From NCBI RefSeq assembly GCF_051388915.1, contig NZ_JBPKBH010000022.1:98300-162299 (forward strand): a stretch of 64,000 nt of DNA. The letters are read 5' to 3'. The notes beneath the pieces were generated by a model. That model ran no database searches and had not been told where the DNA came from. It worked only from the letters and a program-made list of their open reading frames with translations. This document shows positions 8,186-14,646 of this stretch, one piece after another (position 1 is the stretch's first letter; the number at the start of each line of letters is the position of its first letter). Source of the stretch: Yinghuangia sp051388915 (lineage in GTDB: Bacteria; Actinomycetota; Actinomycetes; Streptomycetales; Streptomycetaceae). The position numbers and the translations under genes were made by a program.

Positions 8186-8791
8186 ATGCGCAAGATCATC
8201 GTTTGTACGTTCCTGACCCTCGACGGCGTGATGCAGGCGCCGGGCGGTCCGGACGAGGACACGGGGAGCGGCTTCGAGCACGGCGGCTGGCAGAAGCCCG
8301 TGGACGACGACGAGGTCGGCGCTGCCGTCGCCGGTTGGTACGAGGACTTCGACGCGATGCTGCTCGGCCGGAAGACGTACGAGATCTTCGCGTCGTACTG
8401 GCCGACCGCGGATCCCGACAACCCGTTCACCGCGCGGATGAACGGCATGTCCAAGTACGTGGCGTCCCGGACCCTGACGTCAGTCGCGTGGCAGAACTCC
8501 ACGCTGCTGGAGGGCGACGTCGTTGATGCCGTACGTACGCTCAAGGCATCCGACGGCGGCAACGTCAGCGTTGTCGGCAGCGGCGACCTCGCCCAGACCC
8601 TCATGCGGCACGACCTCGTCGACGAATACCGGCTGACCATCCACCCGGTGATCATCGGTACCGGCAAGCGGCTGTTCGCCGACGGCGCGATCCCCACGGC
8701 GCTGGAGCCGATCAGCGTCACGACCACGAAGGGCGGCACAGTCGTCGGTGCCTATCGGCCGAACGGCAAGCCCAGCTACGACAGTTACTGA
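8186..8791 (+). CDS. Dihydrofolate reductase family protein (RibD C-terminal fold)
   Basis: 201 residues beginning MRKIIVCTFLTLDGVMQAPG, the usual opening of RibD-C/YyaP-type reductases. Later motifs are LLGRKTYEIFASYWP, the NADPH-site-like VVGSGDLAQTLMRHDLVDEY, and IHPVIIGTGKRLF. The length is standard. Members share the dihydrofolate reductase fold and are presumed NADPH-dependent, but most have no assigned substrate. The start ATG 8186 is preceded by cgaagggagc, a good ribosome binding site. It stands alone between two hypothetical genes. Confidence 0.9.
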   Translation: MRKIIVCTFLTLDGVMQAPGGPDEDTGSGFEHGGWQKPVDDDEVGAAVAGWYEDFDAMLLGRKTYEIFASYWPTADPDNPFTARMNGMSKYVASRTLTSVAWQNSTLLEGDVVDAVRTLKASDGGNVSVVGSGDLAQTLMRHDLVDEYRLTIHPVIIGTGKRLFADGAIPTALEPISVTTTKGGTVVGAYRPNGKPSYDSY

Positions 8792-9193
8792 GGTCGCGCG
8801 ACGCGGAACCCGCCGATGACATCGGCGGAGATTCCGTCGGCCGGCAGTACTCCGGAGGGTCGCGCCGGCGGGCTTCCGGGGGAGATGCAGAGACGGCTGC
8901 ACCCTGCATGCGCCCCGGACGCCCGGTACTCCGGCGGCCGAAGGTTGCCTCGGGCTCAAGCCCCAGGCTGTGGCGGATTCGGAGGCATCGGCGGGTTTTT
9001 GTCTGGATTGGTCGGGGCGCGTTCCGGCCGACCCGGAGGCCGATTGCTGCCGGGCCGCCTGCGGGACGGCTCGCCCAGTTCGCGATTCACGAGACGAGGC
9101 TATTGAAGGCAGCCGCACGAGACGACCTTCTTGCCGGAATAACAACCGTGTGGTTTCCATGAACCAGCCCGGAGCGTACCAACGTTCGAGCGC
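8792..9193. other. Intergenic region containing copy A of a dispersed repeat
   Basis: No gene is supported here; the open frame 8816-9106 is Gly/Arg-rich and composition-driven. Bases about 8973-9102 are clearly similar to about 10152-10291 downstream, in the same orientation. The CRISPR-like array follows at 9194. Confidence 0.5.
8973..9102 (+). repeat. Dispersed ~130-bp repeat, copy A
   Basis: Aligning by eye with 10152-10291 gives matching blocks in the same order: cggaggc(a/c)tcggcggg, gggtt(t/c)ttgt(c/t)(t/c)gg, gc(g/c)g(a/g)ttcac and gaggcta at the end. The two copies lie about 1.18 kb apart as direct repeats and bracket the mini-array and the 9605 gene. The element type is unknown. 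Confidence 0.5.
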
Positions 9194-9283
9194 GCCTTCG
9201 CCCCGCCTGCGCGGGGCGCAGCCCGCAGCGTGCCGCGGCGTCGACCCCGAGGTGGGCCCTCGCCCCGCCTGCGCGGGGCGCAG
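9194..9283 (-). CRISPR. Mini CRISPR-like array: two repeats, one spacer
   Basis: Repeats at 9194-9221 and 9256-9283 differ at one position and share cgccccgcctgcgcggggcgcag. On the minus strand this reads ctgcgccccgcgcaggcgggg, a type I-E-like hairpin repeat. The intervening 34 bp (9222-9255) gives a period of 62, close to the 61 usual for type I-E. A leader-like flank lies at 9284-9330 on the expected side. The repeat differs slightly from those at 4675-4761 and 7226, so this is a diverged array. Confidence 0.6.
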
Positions 9284-9330
9284 TCTTTGTGAACTGCGGG
9301 GTCACGAGTCAGGCGGGTAGGTTCCTATCA
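9284..9330 (-). promoter_or_regulatory. CRISPR-leader-like sequence
   Basis: The minus-strand sequence upstream of the first repeat of the mini-array. It shares the TGnTA element and the CCGCA...CAC(A/G)AAGA junction with 7254-7300. In established type I-E systems the leader supplies the array promoter and the adaptation signal; that role is inferred here. Confidence 0.45.
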
Positions 9331-9604
9331 GCTTCTGTGGGTCTGGCATTTCGGTCATCTGCTCGGCTTCTTGGCGCATTGGGTCACTGTGCGGCGGTCG
9401 TAGGTCGGGCAATCGGGCTTGTGCCGGGCTGACTTGGTGGGCGGCCGAAGGTTGGGTAGCCGCTTACGGGCGTGGATCTTGCCTTGGTGCCGCGGGTTGT
9501 TGGTCGGCGTGGAGTGGCTTGGCCTTCTGTGTGTCCTGATCGCGCGAGCGGTGTCGTTCGGGGTTGGTTCACTGCGGCGACTGCGGCCACGACCTTGGAG
9601 AGAC
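9331..9604. other. Intergenic region upstream of the 179-aa hypothetical gene
   Basis: About 270 bp, relatively T-rich on the plus strand, presumably carrying the promoter of the downstream gene. The frame is open from 9419, but that extension has no ribosome binding site and unusual composition (MCRADLVGGRRLG), so I treat it as non-coding. Confidence 0.4.
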
Positions 9605-10144
9605 ATGGGCATCCTCACTGATTTTCTGCGGGCTTCTGACACCGCGCTGGTCGTGAAGGCGATGGACGAGGAGTACCGCCAGAACTTGTTCGAGCAGGGC
9701 CTGCTGGAGGACGACGAGGAGGGCGAAGGGCTTCGTGCGGTCGACAAGACCGACGCCACGGGGATGCACGAGCTCGGCGTCTTTCCCGAGTTGATCGCGG
9801 CGATCAAGGGCGTGCCGGTGGCCGATGATCTGGTCAAGAGCGACGTCGTGTGGCCGTACGGGCCGCAGCCCGATCTTGATGAGCCGACGGACGGCGAGGG
9901 TCCCGAATCGCCGTGGACTTCGGGGCCGTGGGTGACTCAGTTCGACGTGGACGTGCGGGACGCGTTGGCGAGTGTGCGGGACGAGGACGTCGCGGCGGTG
10001 GCCGCCCGCTGGGGTGACACCGACGTCATGCGTGAGTTCGGCGCCACCGCGGACGTATTGCGGGACATCGTCGCCAGGTTGGCGAGCTTTGCGAAGGAAG
10101 CCGAGGCCGAGGGCGAGCAACTGTATTGCTGGGTCTGTCTCTGA
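9605..10144 (+). CDS. Hypothetical protein, 179 aa
   Basis: It begins MGILTDFLRASDTALVVKAMDEEYR and is strongly acidic (LLEDDEEGEG, DEPTDGEGPE). It ends with an Ala/Glu-rich helix and a C-terminal CWVCL. ATG 9605 is chosen over upstream frames because of TTGGAGAGAC immediately before it. I do not recognise the family; it resembles small streptomycete proteins of unknown function. It is bracketed by the two ~130-bp direct repeats and adjoins the CRISPR-like mini-array, so it may belong to a mobile or accessory segment. Confidence 0.7.
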   Translation: MGILTDFLRASDTALVVKAMDEEYRQNLFEQGLLEDDEEGEGLRAVDKTDATGMHELGVFPELIAAIKGVPVADDLVKSDVVWPYGPQPDLDEPTDGEGPESPWTSGPWVTQFDVDVRDALASVRDEDVAAVAARWGDTDVMREFGATADVLRDIVARLASFAKEAEAEGEQLYCWVCL

Positions 10145-10151
10145 CCTGTGC

Positions 10152-10291
10152 AGGTGGCTGCGGAGGCCTCGGCGGGAGCGGCGGGTTCTTGTCCGGCGTC
10201 GTGGGCGCGTGGTCAGGTCGGCCTGGTGGCGGGTTGCCGCCGGGGCCGCGAGGTGGTTTCCCTGGTGCGCGGTTCACAGATATGAGGCTAG
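10152..10291 (+). repeat. Dispersed ~140-bp repeat, copy B
   Basis: The second copy of the element at 8973-9102, starting 8 bp after the stop of the 179-aa gene. It is immediately followed by a weak CRISPR-repeat-like hairpin at 10294-10320. No coding potential beyond Gly-rich composition is seen. Confidence 0.5.
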
Positions 10292-10370
10292 GAGCTTCCC
10301 CGCGTGGACGAGGGAAGAAGGCGAAGTCAGCTGATTCATTCCGGTTCAAGCAACCCAAAGACAACCTCGT

Positions 10371-10386
10371 GCAACCTTGGGGTTGC
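10371..10386. promoter_or_regulatory. Operator-like palindrome 1 upstream of the SRPBCC/ArsR operon
   Basis: gcaacc-ttgg-ggttgc is a perfect 6-bp inverted repeat with a 4-bp centre, 70 bp upstream of the SRPBCC start. ArsR-type repressors bind such palindromes, and an ArsR gene lies in this operon, so autoregulation is likely. Confidence 0.5.
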
Positions 10387-10404
10387 GTAAATGGAAATCG
10401 ACGT

Positions 10405-10420
10405 GCAACCTGGAGGTGGC
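10405..10420. promoter_or_regulatory. Operator-like palindrome 2
   Basis: gcaacc-tgga-ggtggc is a near copy of the palindrome at 10371-10386 with one mismatch. It is offset by exactly 34 bp, about three helical turns, so both sites face the same side of the DNA. gtgcaacct precedes both centres. Confidence 0.5.
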
Positions 10421-10455
10421 AGGTTTGATGATGTGAGCACGTGAGGAGAGCCACC

Positions 10456-10932
10456 ATGGCTGCACAAGTTCAGGACACGATCGAGCGGGACGTGTTGATC
10501 GCCGCCCCGCCCCAGCGCGTATGGGACGTGATCACCGAGACCCGGCACATGGGCACCTGGTTCGGGATGCCCGAGCCGACCTCGGCCGACTTCCGGCCCG
10601 GCGGGTGGGTCGTCTTCGATCACGAGGAGTTCGGCGAGATCCCCGTCCTCATCGAGGAGATCGACGCCCCGCGCCGCTTCTCCTACTGGTGGGCCCTGGT
10701 GAGCGCCGGCAAGGGCACGCGCCCCACGGACGGCAACCGGACGCTCGTCACCTTCACCCTCTCCGAAGAGGGTGACGCGACGCGCCTTCGCGTCGTGGAG
10801 AGCGGCATCACCGCCGTGCGGGCCGACGACGCGGAAGTTGAGGCCCGGTTCAAGGACAACACCGAGGGTTGGACGATCGTCACCGAGGACCTGCGCAAGC
10901 GGGTCGAAGAAGTGCTCTCGGACGCTGGCTGA
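10456..10932 (+). CDS. SRPBCC / AHSA1-like domain protein
   Basis: 158 residues: VQDTIERDVLIAAPPQRVWDVITE at the start, typical of START/Bet v1-like SRPBCC folds, and FTLSEEGDATRLRVVESGI with NTEGWTIVTEDLRKRVEE at the end, typical of the AHSA1 subfamily. The fold forms a hydrophobic ligand pocket; the ligand is unknown. ATG 10456 has GAGGAG 7 nt upstream. It is first in an operon with an ArsR regulator (67-bp gap) and a macro-domain gene. ArsR-SRPBCC pairs are common in actinomycetes, usually repressor plus its target. Confidence 0.9.
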   Translation: MAAQVQDTIERDVLIAAPPQRVWDVITETRHMGTWFGMPEPTSADFRPGGWVVFDHEEFGEIPVLIEEIDAPRRFSYWWALVSAGKGTRPTDGNRTLVTFTLSEEGDATRLRVVESGITAVRADDAEVEARFKDNTEGWTIVTEDLRKRVEEVLSDAG

Positions 10933-10999
10933 ACCCCGCACCGAGCAGTACTGGATGATTTGGGCCCGTCGGACGTTGGCGGCACGGGGAGGTGGCGGG

Positions 11000-11356
11000 G
11001 TGGACAGAGACATAGAGGCGGACGCACGCGTCGAGGACGTGTTCACCGGCCTCGCCGACCCCACCCGCCGCCGCATCCTCGAACTGCTCGCGCAAAAAGG
11101 CATGGGTACGGCCACCTCCCTCGCCGCCGAGCTGCCGGTCACCCGGCAGGCCGTGGTGAAGCACCTGGCGGTCCTGAACCGCGCCGGGCTGGTCCGCGGC
11201 GAGGCGGTCGGGCGCGAGGTGCGGTTCCGGGTCGAGTCCGAGCCGCTCGCCGCCGCCGCGCGGTGGATGAACCTCCGGGCGGCGGAGTGGGACCGGCGGC
11301 TCGCGGTGATCAAGGAAATCGCGGAGGCGCCGGAGGACGAGTCGGACGTACGGTGA
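11000..11356 (+). CDS. ArsR family transcriptional regulator (HTH)
   Basis: 118 residues. A winged helix-turn-helix spans residues about 12-90, with EDVFTGLADPTRRRILELL, then TSLAAELPVTRQAVVKHLAVL as the recognition region, and GLVRGEAVGREVRFRV as the wing. No metal-binding Cys cluster is present, so it is not a metal sensor. It belongs to the ArsR subgroup that pairs with SRPBCC proteins. GTG 11000 is chosen because GGGAGG lies 8 nt upstream. It probably represses its own operon through the gcaacc...ggttgc sites at 10371 and 10405. Confidence 0.9.
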   Translation: MDRDIEADARVEDVFTGLADPTRRRILELLAQKGMGTATSLAAELPVTRQAVVKHLAVLNRAGLVRGEAVGREVRFRVESEPLAAAARWMNLRAAEWDRRLAVIKEIAEAPEDESDVR

Positions 11357-11360
11357 CCTC

Positions 11361-11894
11361 ATGACCACGCGAATCACACGAATCACCCTGCGGCAGGGCG
11401 ACATCGCCAGCGAGTCCGTCGACGCGATCGTCAACGCGGCGAACTCGTCGCTCCTGGGCGGCGGCGGGGTCGACGGCGCGATCCACCGCAAGGGCGGCCC
11501 GCAGATCCTGGACGCCTGCCGCGACCTGCGAGCCTCGCACTACGGGGGTGGCCTGCCCACCGGCCAGGCCGTCGCGACCACGGCCGGTCGGCTGGACGCA
11601 CGATGGGTGATCCACACGGTCGGCCCGGTGTGGTCGCGGAGCGACGACCGCTCCGAACTGCTCGCCTCCTGCTACCGCGAATCGCTGCGCGTGGCAGACG
11701 AGTTGGGTGCCCGCACCGTCGCCTTCCCGGCGGTGTCCGCAGGGGCGTACGGCTGGCCGACCGGCGATGCGGCGCGGATCGCGCTCGGCACGGTGCGTGC
11801 CACCGAGACAGCCGTCGAAGAGGTGCGCTTCGTGCTCTTCGGGGCCGAGGTGTTCGGCGTCTTCGAGGCGGAGTTGGCGAAGCAGGAACGCTGA
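11361..11894 (+). CDS. Macro domain protein (O-acetyl-ADP-ribose deacetylase-like)
   Basis: 177 residues covering one macro domain. ITLRQGDIASESVDAIVNAA and NSSLLGGGGVDGAIHRKGG form the ADP-ribose loop with the conserved Asn and Asp. AVSAGAYGWP and the following helix complete the fold. MacroD-like enzymes remove O-acetyl or ADP-ribose groups using these residues, so deacetylase or hydrolase activity is a good inference. It begins 4 bp after the ArsR stop codon and so is translated from the same operon. Why a macro-domain enzyme is tied to ArsR/SRPBCC is not known. Confidence 0.9.
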   Translation: MTTRITRITLRQGDIASESVDAIVNAANSSLLGGGGVDGAIHRKGGPQILDACRDLRASHYGGGLPTGQAVATTAGRLDARWVIHTVGPVWSRSDDRSELLASCYRESLRVADELGARTVAFPAVSAGAYGWPTGDAARIALGTVRATETAVEEVRFVLFGAEVFGVFEAELAKQER

Positions 11895-11900
11895 ACGCCC

Positions 11901-13115
11901 CTACCGACGCGCGGCGGAAGCCATCGGGCAAGCGGCGAGCGCGCACATGTCGCAGCTCGGGGCGTAGCGCGGCCCGAGGCCGACATCGGCACACGGCGCG
12001 GTGTCGTTTCGAGGCTCGGTCCACGACTCGTTCAGCGACTCGGTCTCGTTCGACCGCACGTCACCGCGGTATTCCAGCAGCATCAGCGCGGAGTCGTCAT
12101 GGACTTCATGTCCCGCGAACTCCTCAGCATCCCGCCGCAGTTCGGCCAGCGAAGCATCCAGGTCCGCCCCGCGCAGGAGCGGCGTTCGAGCGGACAGCGG
12201 GTAGAACTTCCCGTCCTCCCCCCGCACTTCGGCGATTCCGTCCGTATAGAAGAGGACACGGTCGCCGCGCTCCAGCCGCGTTCGGTGTACGCCCGGCCCA
12301 GCGCCTCCGAGCCACTCCAGCCCCAACGGACGCCCGGGGTCACGGGGTTCGGCCGGCGCCTCGCGCCCGGACGCGCGAACGACCACCGGATCCGGGTGCC
12401 CGAAGTTCAGCAGCGTGAGCGAGCCGTCGTCCGCGAGTTCGGCGGCAACGGCGGTGACGAACTGCTCGTCCTGCGGCCGCCGTTGCAGCGCGCACGCGAT
12501 CTTGGTGGTCACCCCGCGAAGCTCGGACGCGTCCGGTGCGCTCTCACGGAACGCCGACAGCACGGTCGACGCCGTGCGCACCGCGTCGAGCCCCTTCCCC
12601 TGGACGTCCCCCACAATGACGCGGACCCCGCCCGCGACGGGCACCGCCTCGTAGAAGTCGCCGCCGATCTCGGCGTCGTCGGCCGCGGAGACGTAGGACA
12701 CGGCGATGTCCGCCGGACCGGTGTCCTCCGGCGGCGGTGACAGGATCACGCTCTGCGCCACGGCCGCCACCTGCCGTACGTCCGCCAACCGGCGCTCCTG
12801 GCGCAGCCGCGCCCGCGCGGCGGTCGCGGACGCGACGGTCACCGCGGCGACGGCGGCCAGCGCGACGACCATCCGCTGAGTGCCGACGGAGGACGTGAAC
12901 AGCGCCGACAGGACGGACAGCACTCCCGACAGCAGGCCGATAACGCATACGTGCCGTACCGACCCCCGCGCGGCGGCGAAGGCCGGCCCGACCGCGTACA
13001 GCGCGGGCAGTCCCACGTGCGACCCGAGCGCGGCGTCGGTCAGTGCGACGGCCAGCACGAGCGCGACGTTCTGCCATTCGGCGCGGTTGAGGGGCAGGGG
13101 ACGGTGAAGACGCAT
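11901..13115 (-). CDS. Membrane PP2C-family (SpoIIE-type) serine phosphatase
   Basis: 404 residues. About three or four hydrophobic helices lie within residues 15-105, followed by a short coiled linker (TAARARLRQERRLADVRQ) and a SpoIIE/PP2C domain at about 125-350. The metal-binding Asp motifs are AEIGGDFYEA, VIVGDVQGKGLDA and LFYTDGIAE. Such phosphatases usually dephosphorylate anti-anti-sigma factors, but no partner genes are nearby. The C-terminal tail after residue 350 is Asn/Ser/Thr-rich and ends with SCDMCALAACPM, a Cys cluster whose role is unknown. The gene converges on the macro-domain gene with a 6-bp gap. Confidence 0.88.
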   Translation of the reverse strand: MRLHRPLPLNRAEWQNVALVLAVALTDAALGSHVGLPALYAVGPAFAAARGSVRHVCVIGLLSGVLSVLSALFTSSVGTQRMVVALAAVAAVTVASATAARARLRQERRLADVRQVAAVAQSVILSPPPEDTGPADIAVSYVSAADDAEIGGDFYEAVPVAGGVRVIVGDVQGKGLDAVRTASTVLSAFRESAPDASELRGVTTKIACALQRRPQDEQFVTAVAAELADDGSLTLLNFGHPDPVVVRASGREAPAEPRDPGRPLGLEWLGGAGPGVHRTRLERGDRVLFYTDGIAEVRGEDGKFYPLSARTPLLRGADLDASLAELRRDAEEFAGHEVHDDSALMLLEYRGDVRSNETESLNESWTEPRNDTAPCADVGLGPRYAPSCDMCALAACPMASAARR

Positions 13116-13607
13116 GTTCTCCTACGCAGGCGGGTGTTCTCCTATGTGGGCAGGACGGCCCGAGCGCACCTGACAGGGCCTCGGCAAGATCGGCCGCCGG
13201 GACGAACGGGCTGCTCGGGGCGAGTATCCAGCCACCAAGACGCCGGGACGTTCCACCCCCGAAGCTACCGACCGCCTTCGTGGGCCGGCAGGGTCTCTGT
13301 ACCTGTCTTGAGGCACGCATCCCCGGGACCTTCGTCCCGTTTGCCGGCACCGCACCGGTCTCGCTCCATGGCCCGCCGACGCGCCCACCGCATCGGCGTC
13401 GACCGCACCCACCGCGCTCCACCGCACCGCACCCACAGCACGAACGACAGCGGTACCGACAGCACCCACGACATCGGCACCGACAGCACCCTCCACACCG
13501 ACCATGGCGTGAACACTCCGGAAGACGAGACACTGGTCGCCGAGATCCCGCGCCGCGGGGTCACCCTGATGACGAGCGACGCGACCAGCACGCGGCATCG
13601 CCATCGC
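13116..13607. other. Intergenic region with imperfect short repeats
   Basis: About 490 bp upstream of the phosphatase gene. Around 13380-13500 it carries imperfect repeats of the kind accgacagcaccca, with no consistent frame. The long open frames across it are composition artefacts. The phosphatase promoter should lie near 13116-13200, but I cannot define it. Confidence 0.4.
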
Positions 13608-13685
13608 GCCGTCCGAACTCGCCATCCGAACTCGCCATCCGAACTCGCCGTCCGAACTCGCCATCCGAACTGGCTGTCCGAACTG
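13608..13685. repeat. Six 13-bp tandem repeats
   Basis: Six consecutive copies of gcc(g/a)tccgaact(c/g), the last beginning gct, with a strict 13-bp period. Thirteen is not a multiple of three, which argues against coding. The repeat lies 43 bp before a strong hairpin terminator and about 490 bp upstream of nuoA. Confidence 0.85.
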
Positions 13686-13727
13686 GCCCTGATCCGATAC
13701 GAGTTGGACCAGTCCTCGCCCCCGAAC

Positions 13728-13766
13728 GGAGAACCCCCGGGCCCGGCCGCCCGGGGGTTCTCCTTT
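13728..13766. terminator. Strong intrinsic-type hairpin
   Basis: A perfect 15-bp stem (ggagaacccccgggc / gcccgggggttctcc) with a 6-nt loop ccggcc, followed by ttt on the plus strand. No gene ends just upstream on either strand: the phosphatase gene is transcribed away from it. It may insulate the nuo promoter or end an unannotated transcript. Confidence 0.7.
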
Positions 13767-14098
13767 GCCCGCGGCCTTCCCGCAACCAGGGCAACTCCCG
13801 CGCCGCAGCCACCCCACTGATCAACTGAGGGTCCCCTAACACGCCCCCCTTTTCCGATCAAATTTGATGATCTGCAAAATCGCCTGATATAGGTCCCGTT
13901 CCGGATGACCATCCAGTGCGTTGCTTCCCGTCGCATCCCTAGCGCAGAGTGTCCGAAACTGTGCGGTACGTCGAATCAAGACCGCGGCCAATCGTTTCTG
14001 ATCGATCATCAGGTGTTGAAGATCACATCATGATCGAACTCAACCCGTGTCGCAGATCACATCGGAAGAGGCGTAGGATCGGCGCCGTTCCGGGTGCT
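13767..14098. other. nuo upstream region, comparatively AT-rich
   Basis: About 330 bp that includes the perfect palindrome atcaaatttgat (13857-13868) and several gatc-containing motifs (gatcgatcatc near 14000-14010). A taggat hexamer at 14074-14079 could serve as a -10 box. The presence of AT-rich DNA in such a GC-rich genome suggests a regulated promoter region for the nuo operon. Confidence 0.45.
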
Positions 14099-14114
14099 TG
14101 TGAACCTGGTCACA
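14099..14114. promoter_or_regulatory. Candidate Rex operator upstream of nuoA
   Basis: tgtgaacctggtcaca is an inverted repeat matching the Streptomyces Rex operator pattern TGTGAnnnnnnTCACA. Rex is the NADH/NAD+ sensing repressor known to control respiratory genes in S. coelicolor. The site ends 57 bp before the nuoA start. Binding is inferred from the match alone. Confidence 0.65.
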
Positions 14115-14171
14115 TGCTCACAAGCGGGTGGTTGTGACCGGGCCAGATGGACGGAAGGGAGCAGTGCGGCC

Positions 14172-14531
14172 ATGAACCTGTACGCGCCGATCCTCGTGCT
14201 CGGCGGCATCGCGGCGGCGTTCGGCATCGTCTCCCTCGTCGCCGGCGCGCTGACCGGGCCCAAGCGGTACAACCGGGCCAAGTTGGAGGCGTACGAGTGC
14301 GGTATCGAGCCGACACCGCAGCCCATCGGCGGCGGGCGCTTCCCGGTGAAGTACTACCTGACGGCGATGCTCTTCATCATCTTCGACATCGAGATCGTCT
14401 TCCTCTATCCGTGGGCGGTGTACTTCGACGCCCTCGGCATCTTCGGTCTCATCGAGATGGCGCTGTTCATCCTCACCGTGTTCGTCGCGTACGCGTATCT
14501 CTGGCGCCGCGGCGGCCTCGAATGGGACTGA
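14172..14531 (+). CDS. nuoA: NADH-quinone oxidoreductase subunit A
   Basis: 119 residues with three membrane helices (about 5-28, 64-86, 92-113) and the conserved loop motif EAYECGIEP, whose Cys lies near the quinone channel. It is a membrane-arm subunit of complex I at the junction with the peripheral arm. ATG 14172 follows GGAAGGGAGC; an upstream in-frame ATG at 14094 would overlap the Rex-like operator and is rejected. It is first of a 14-gene operon; 115 bp separate it from nuoB, the longest gap in the operon. Confidence 0.97.
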   Translation: MNLYAPILVLGGIAAAFGIVSLVAGALTGPKRYNRAKLEAYECGIEPTPQPIGGGRFPVKYYLTAMLFIIFDIEIVFLYPWAVYFDALGIFGLIEMALFILTVFVAYAYLWRRGGLEWD

Positions 14532-14646
14532 CGGCCGGGCACAGGGACCGATCGACAGACCGACGACCCGCACGCCGCCACTGCCGCCGCAGAGGCAACT
14601 GACGCAGGGATCCAGGTGTTCCAGGTGATCCAGGAGAGGCCATCCG

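Noticed and set aside
13122..13936. Overlapping frames across the 13-bp repeat
   Set aside because: The 13-bp period makes all frames repeat the same letters; no start signals or domains.
14094..14171. Upstream ATG extending nuoA by 26 residues
   Set aside because: The extension would run through the Rex-like operator and has no family similarity; GGAAGGGAGC precedes ATG 14172.
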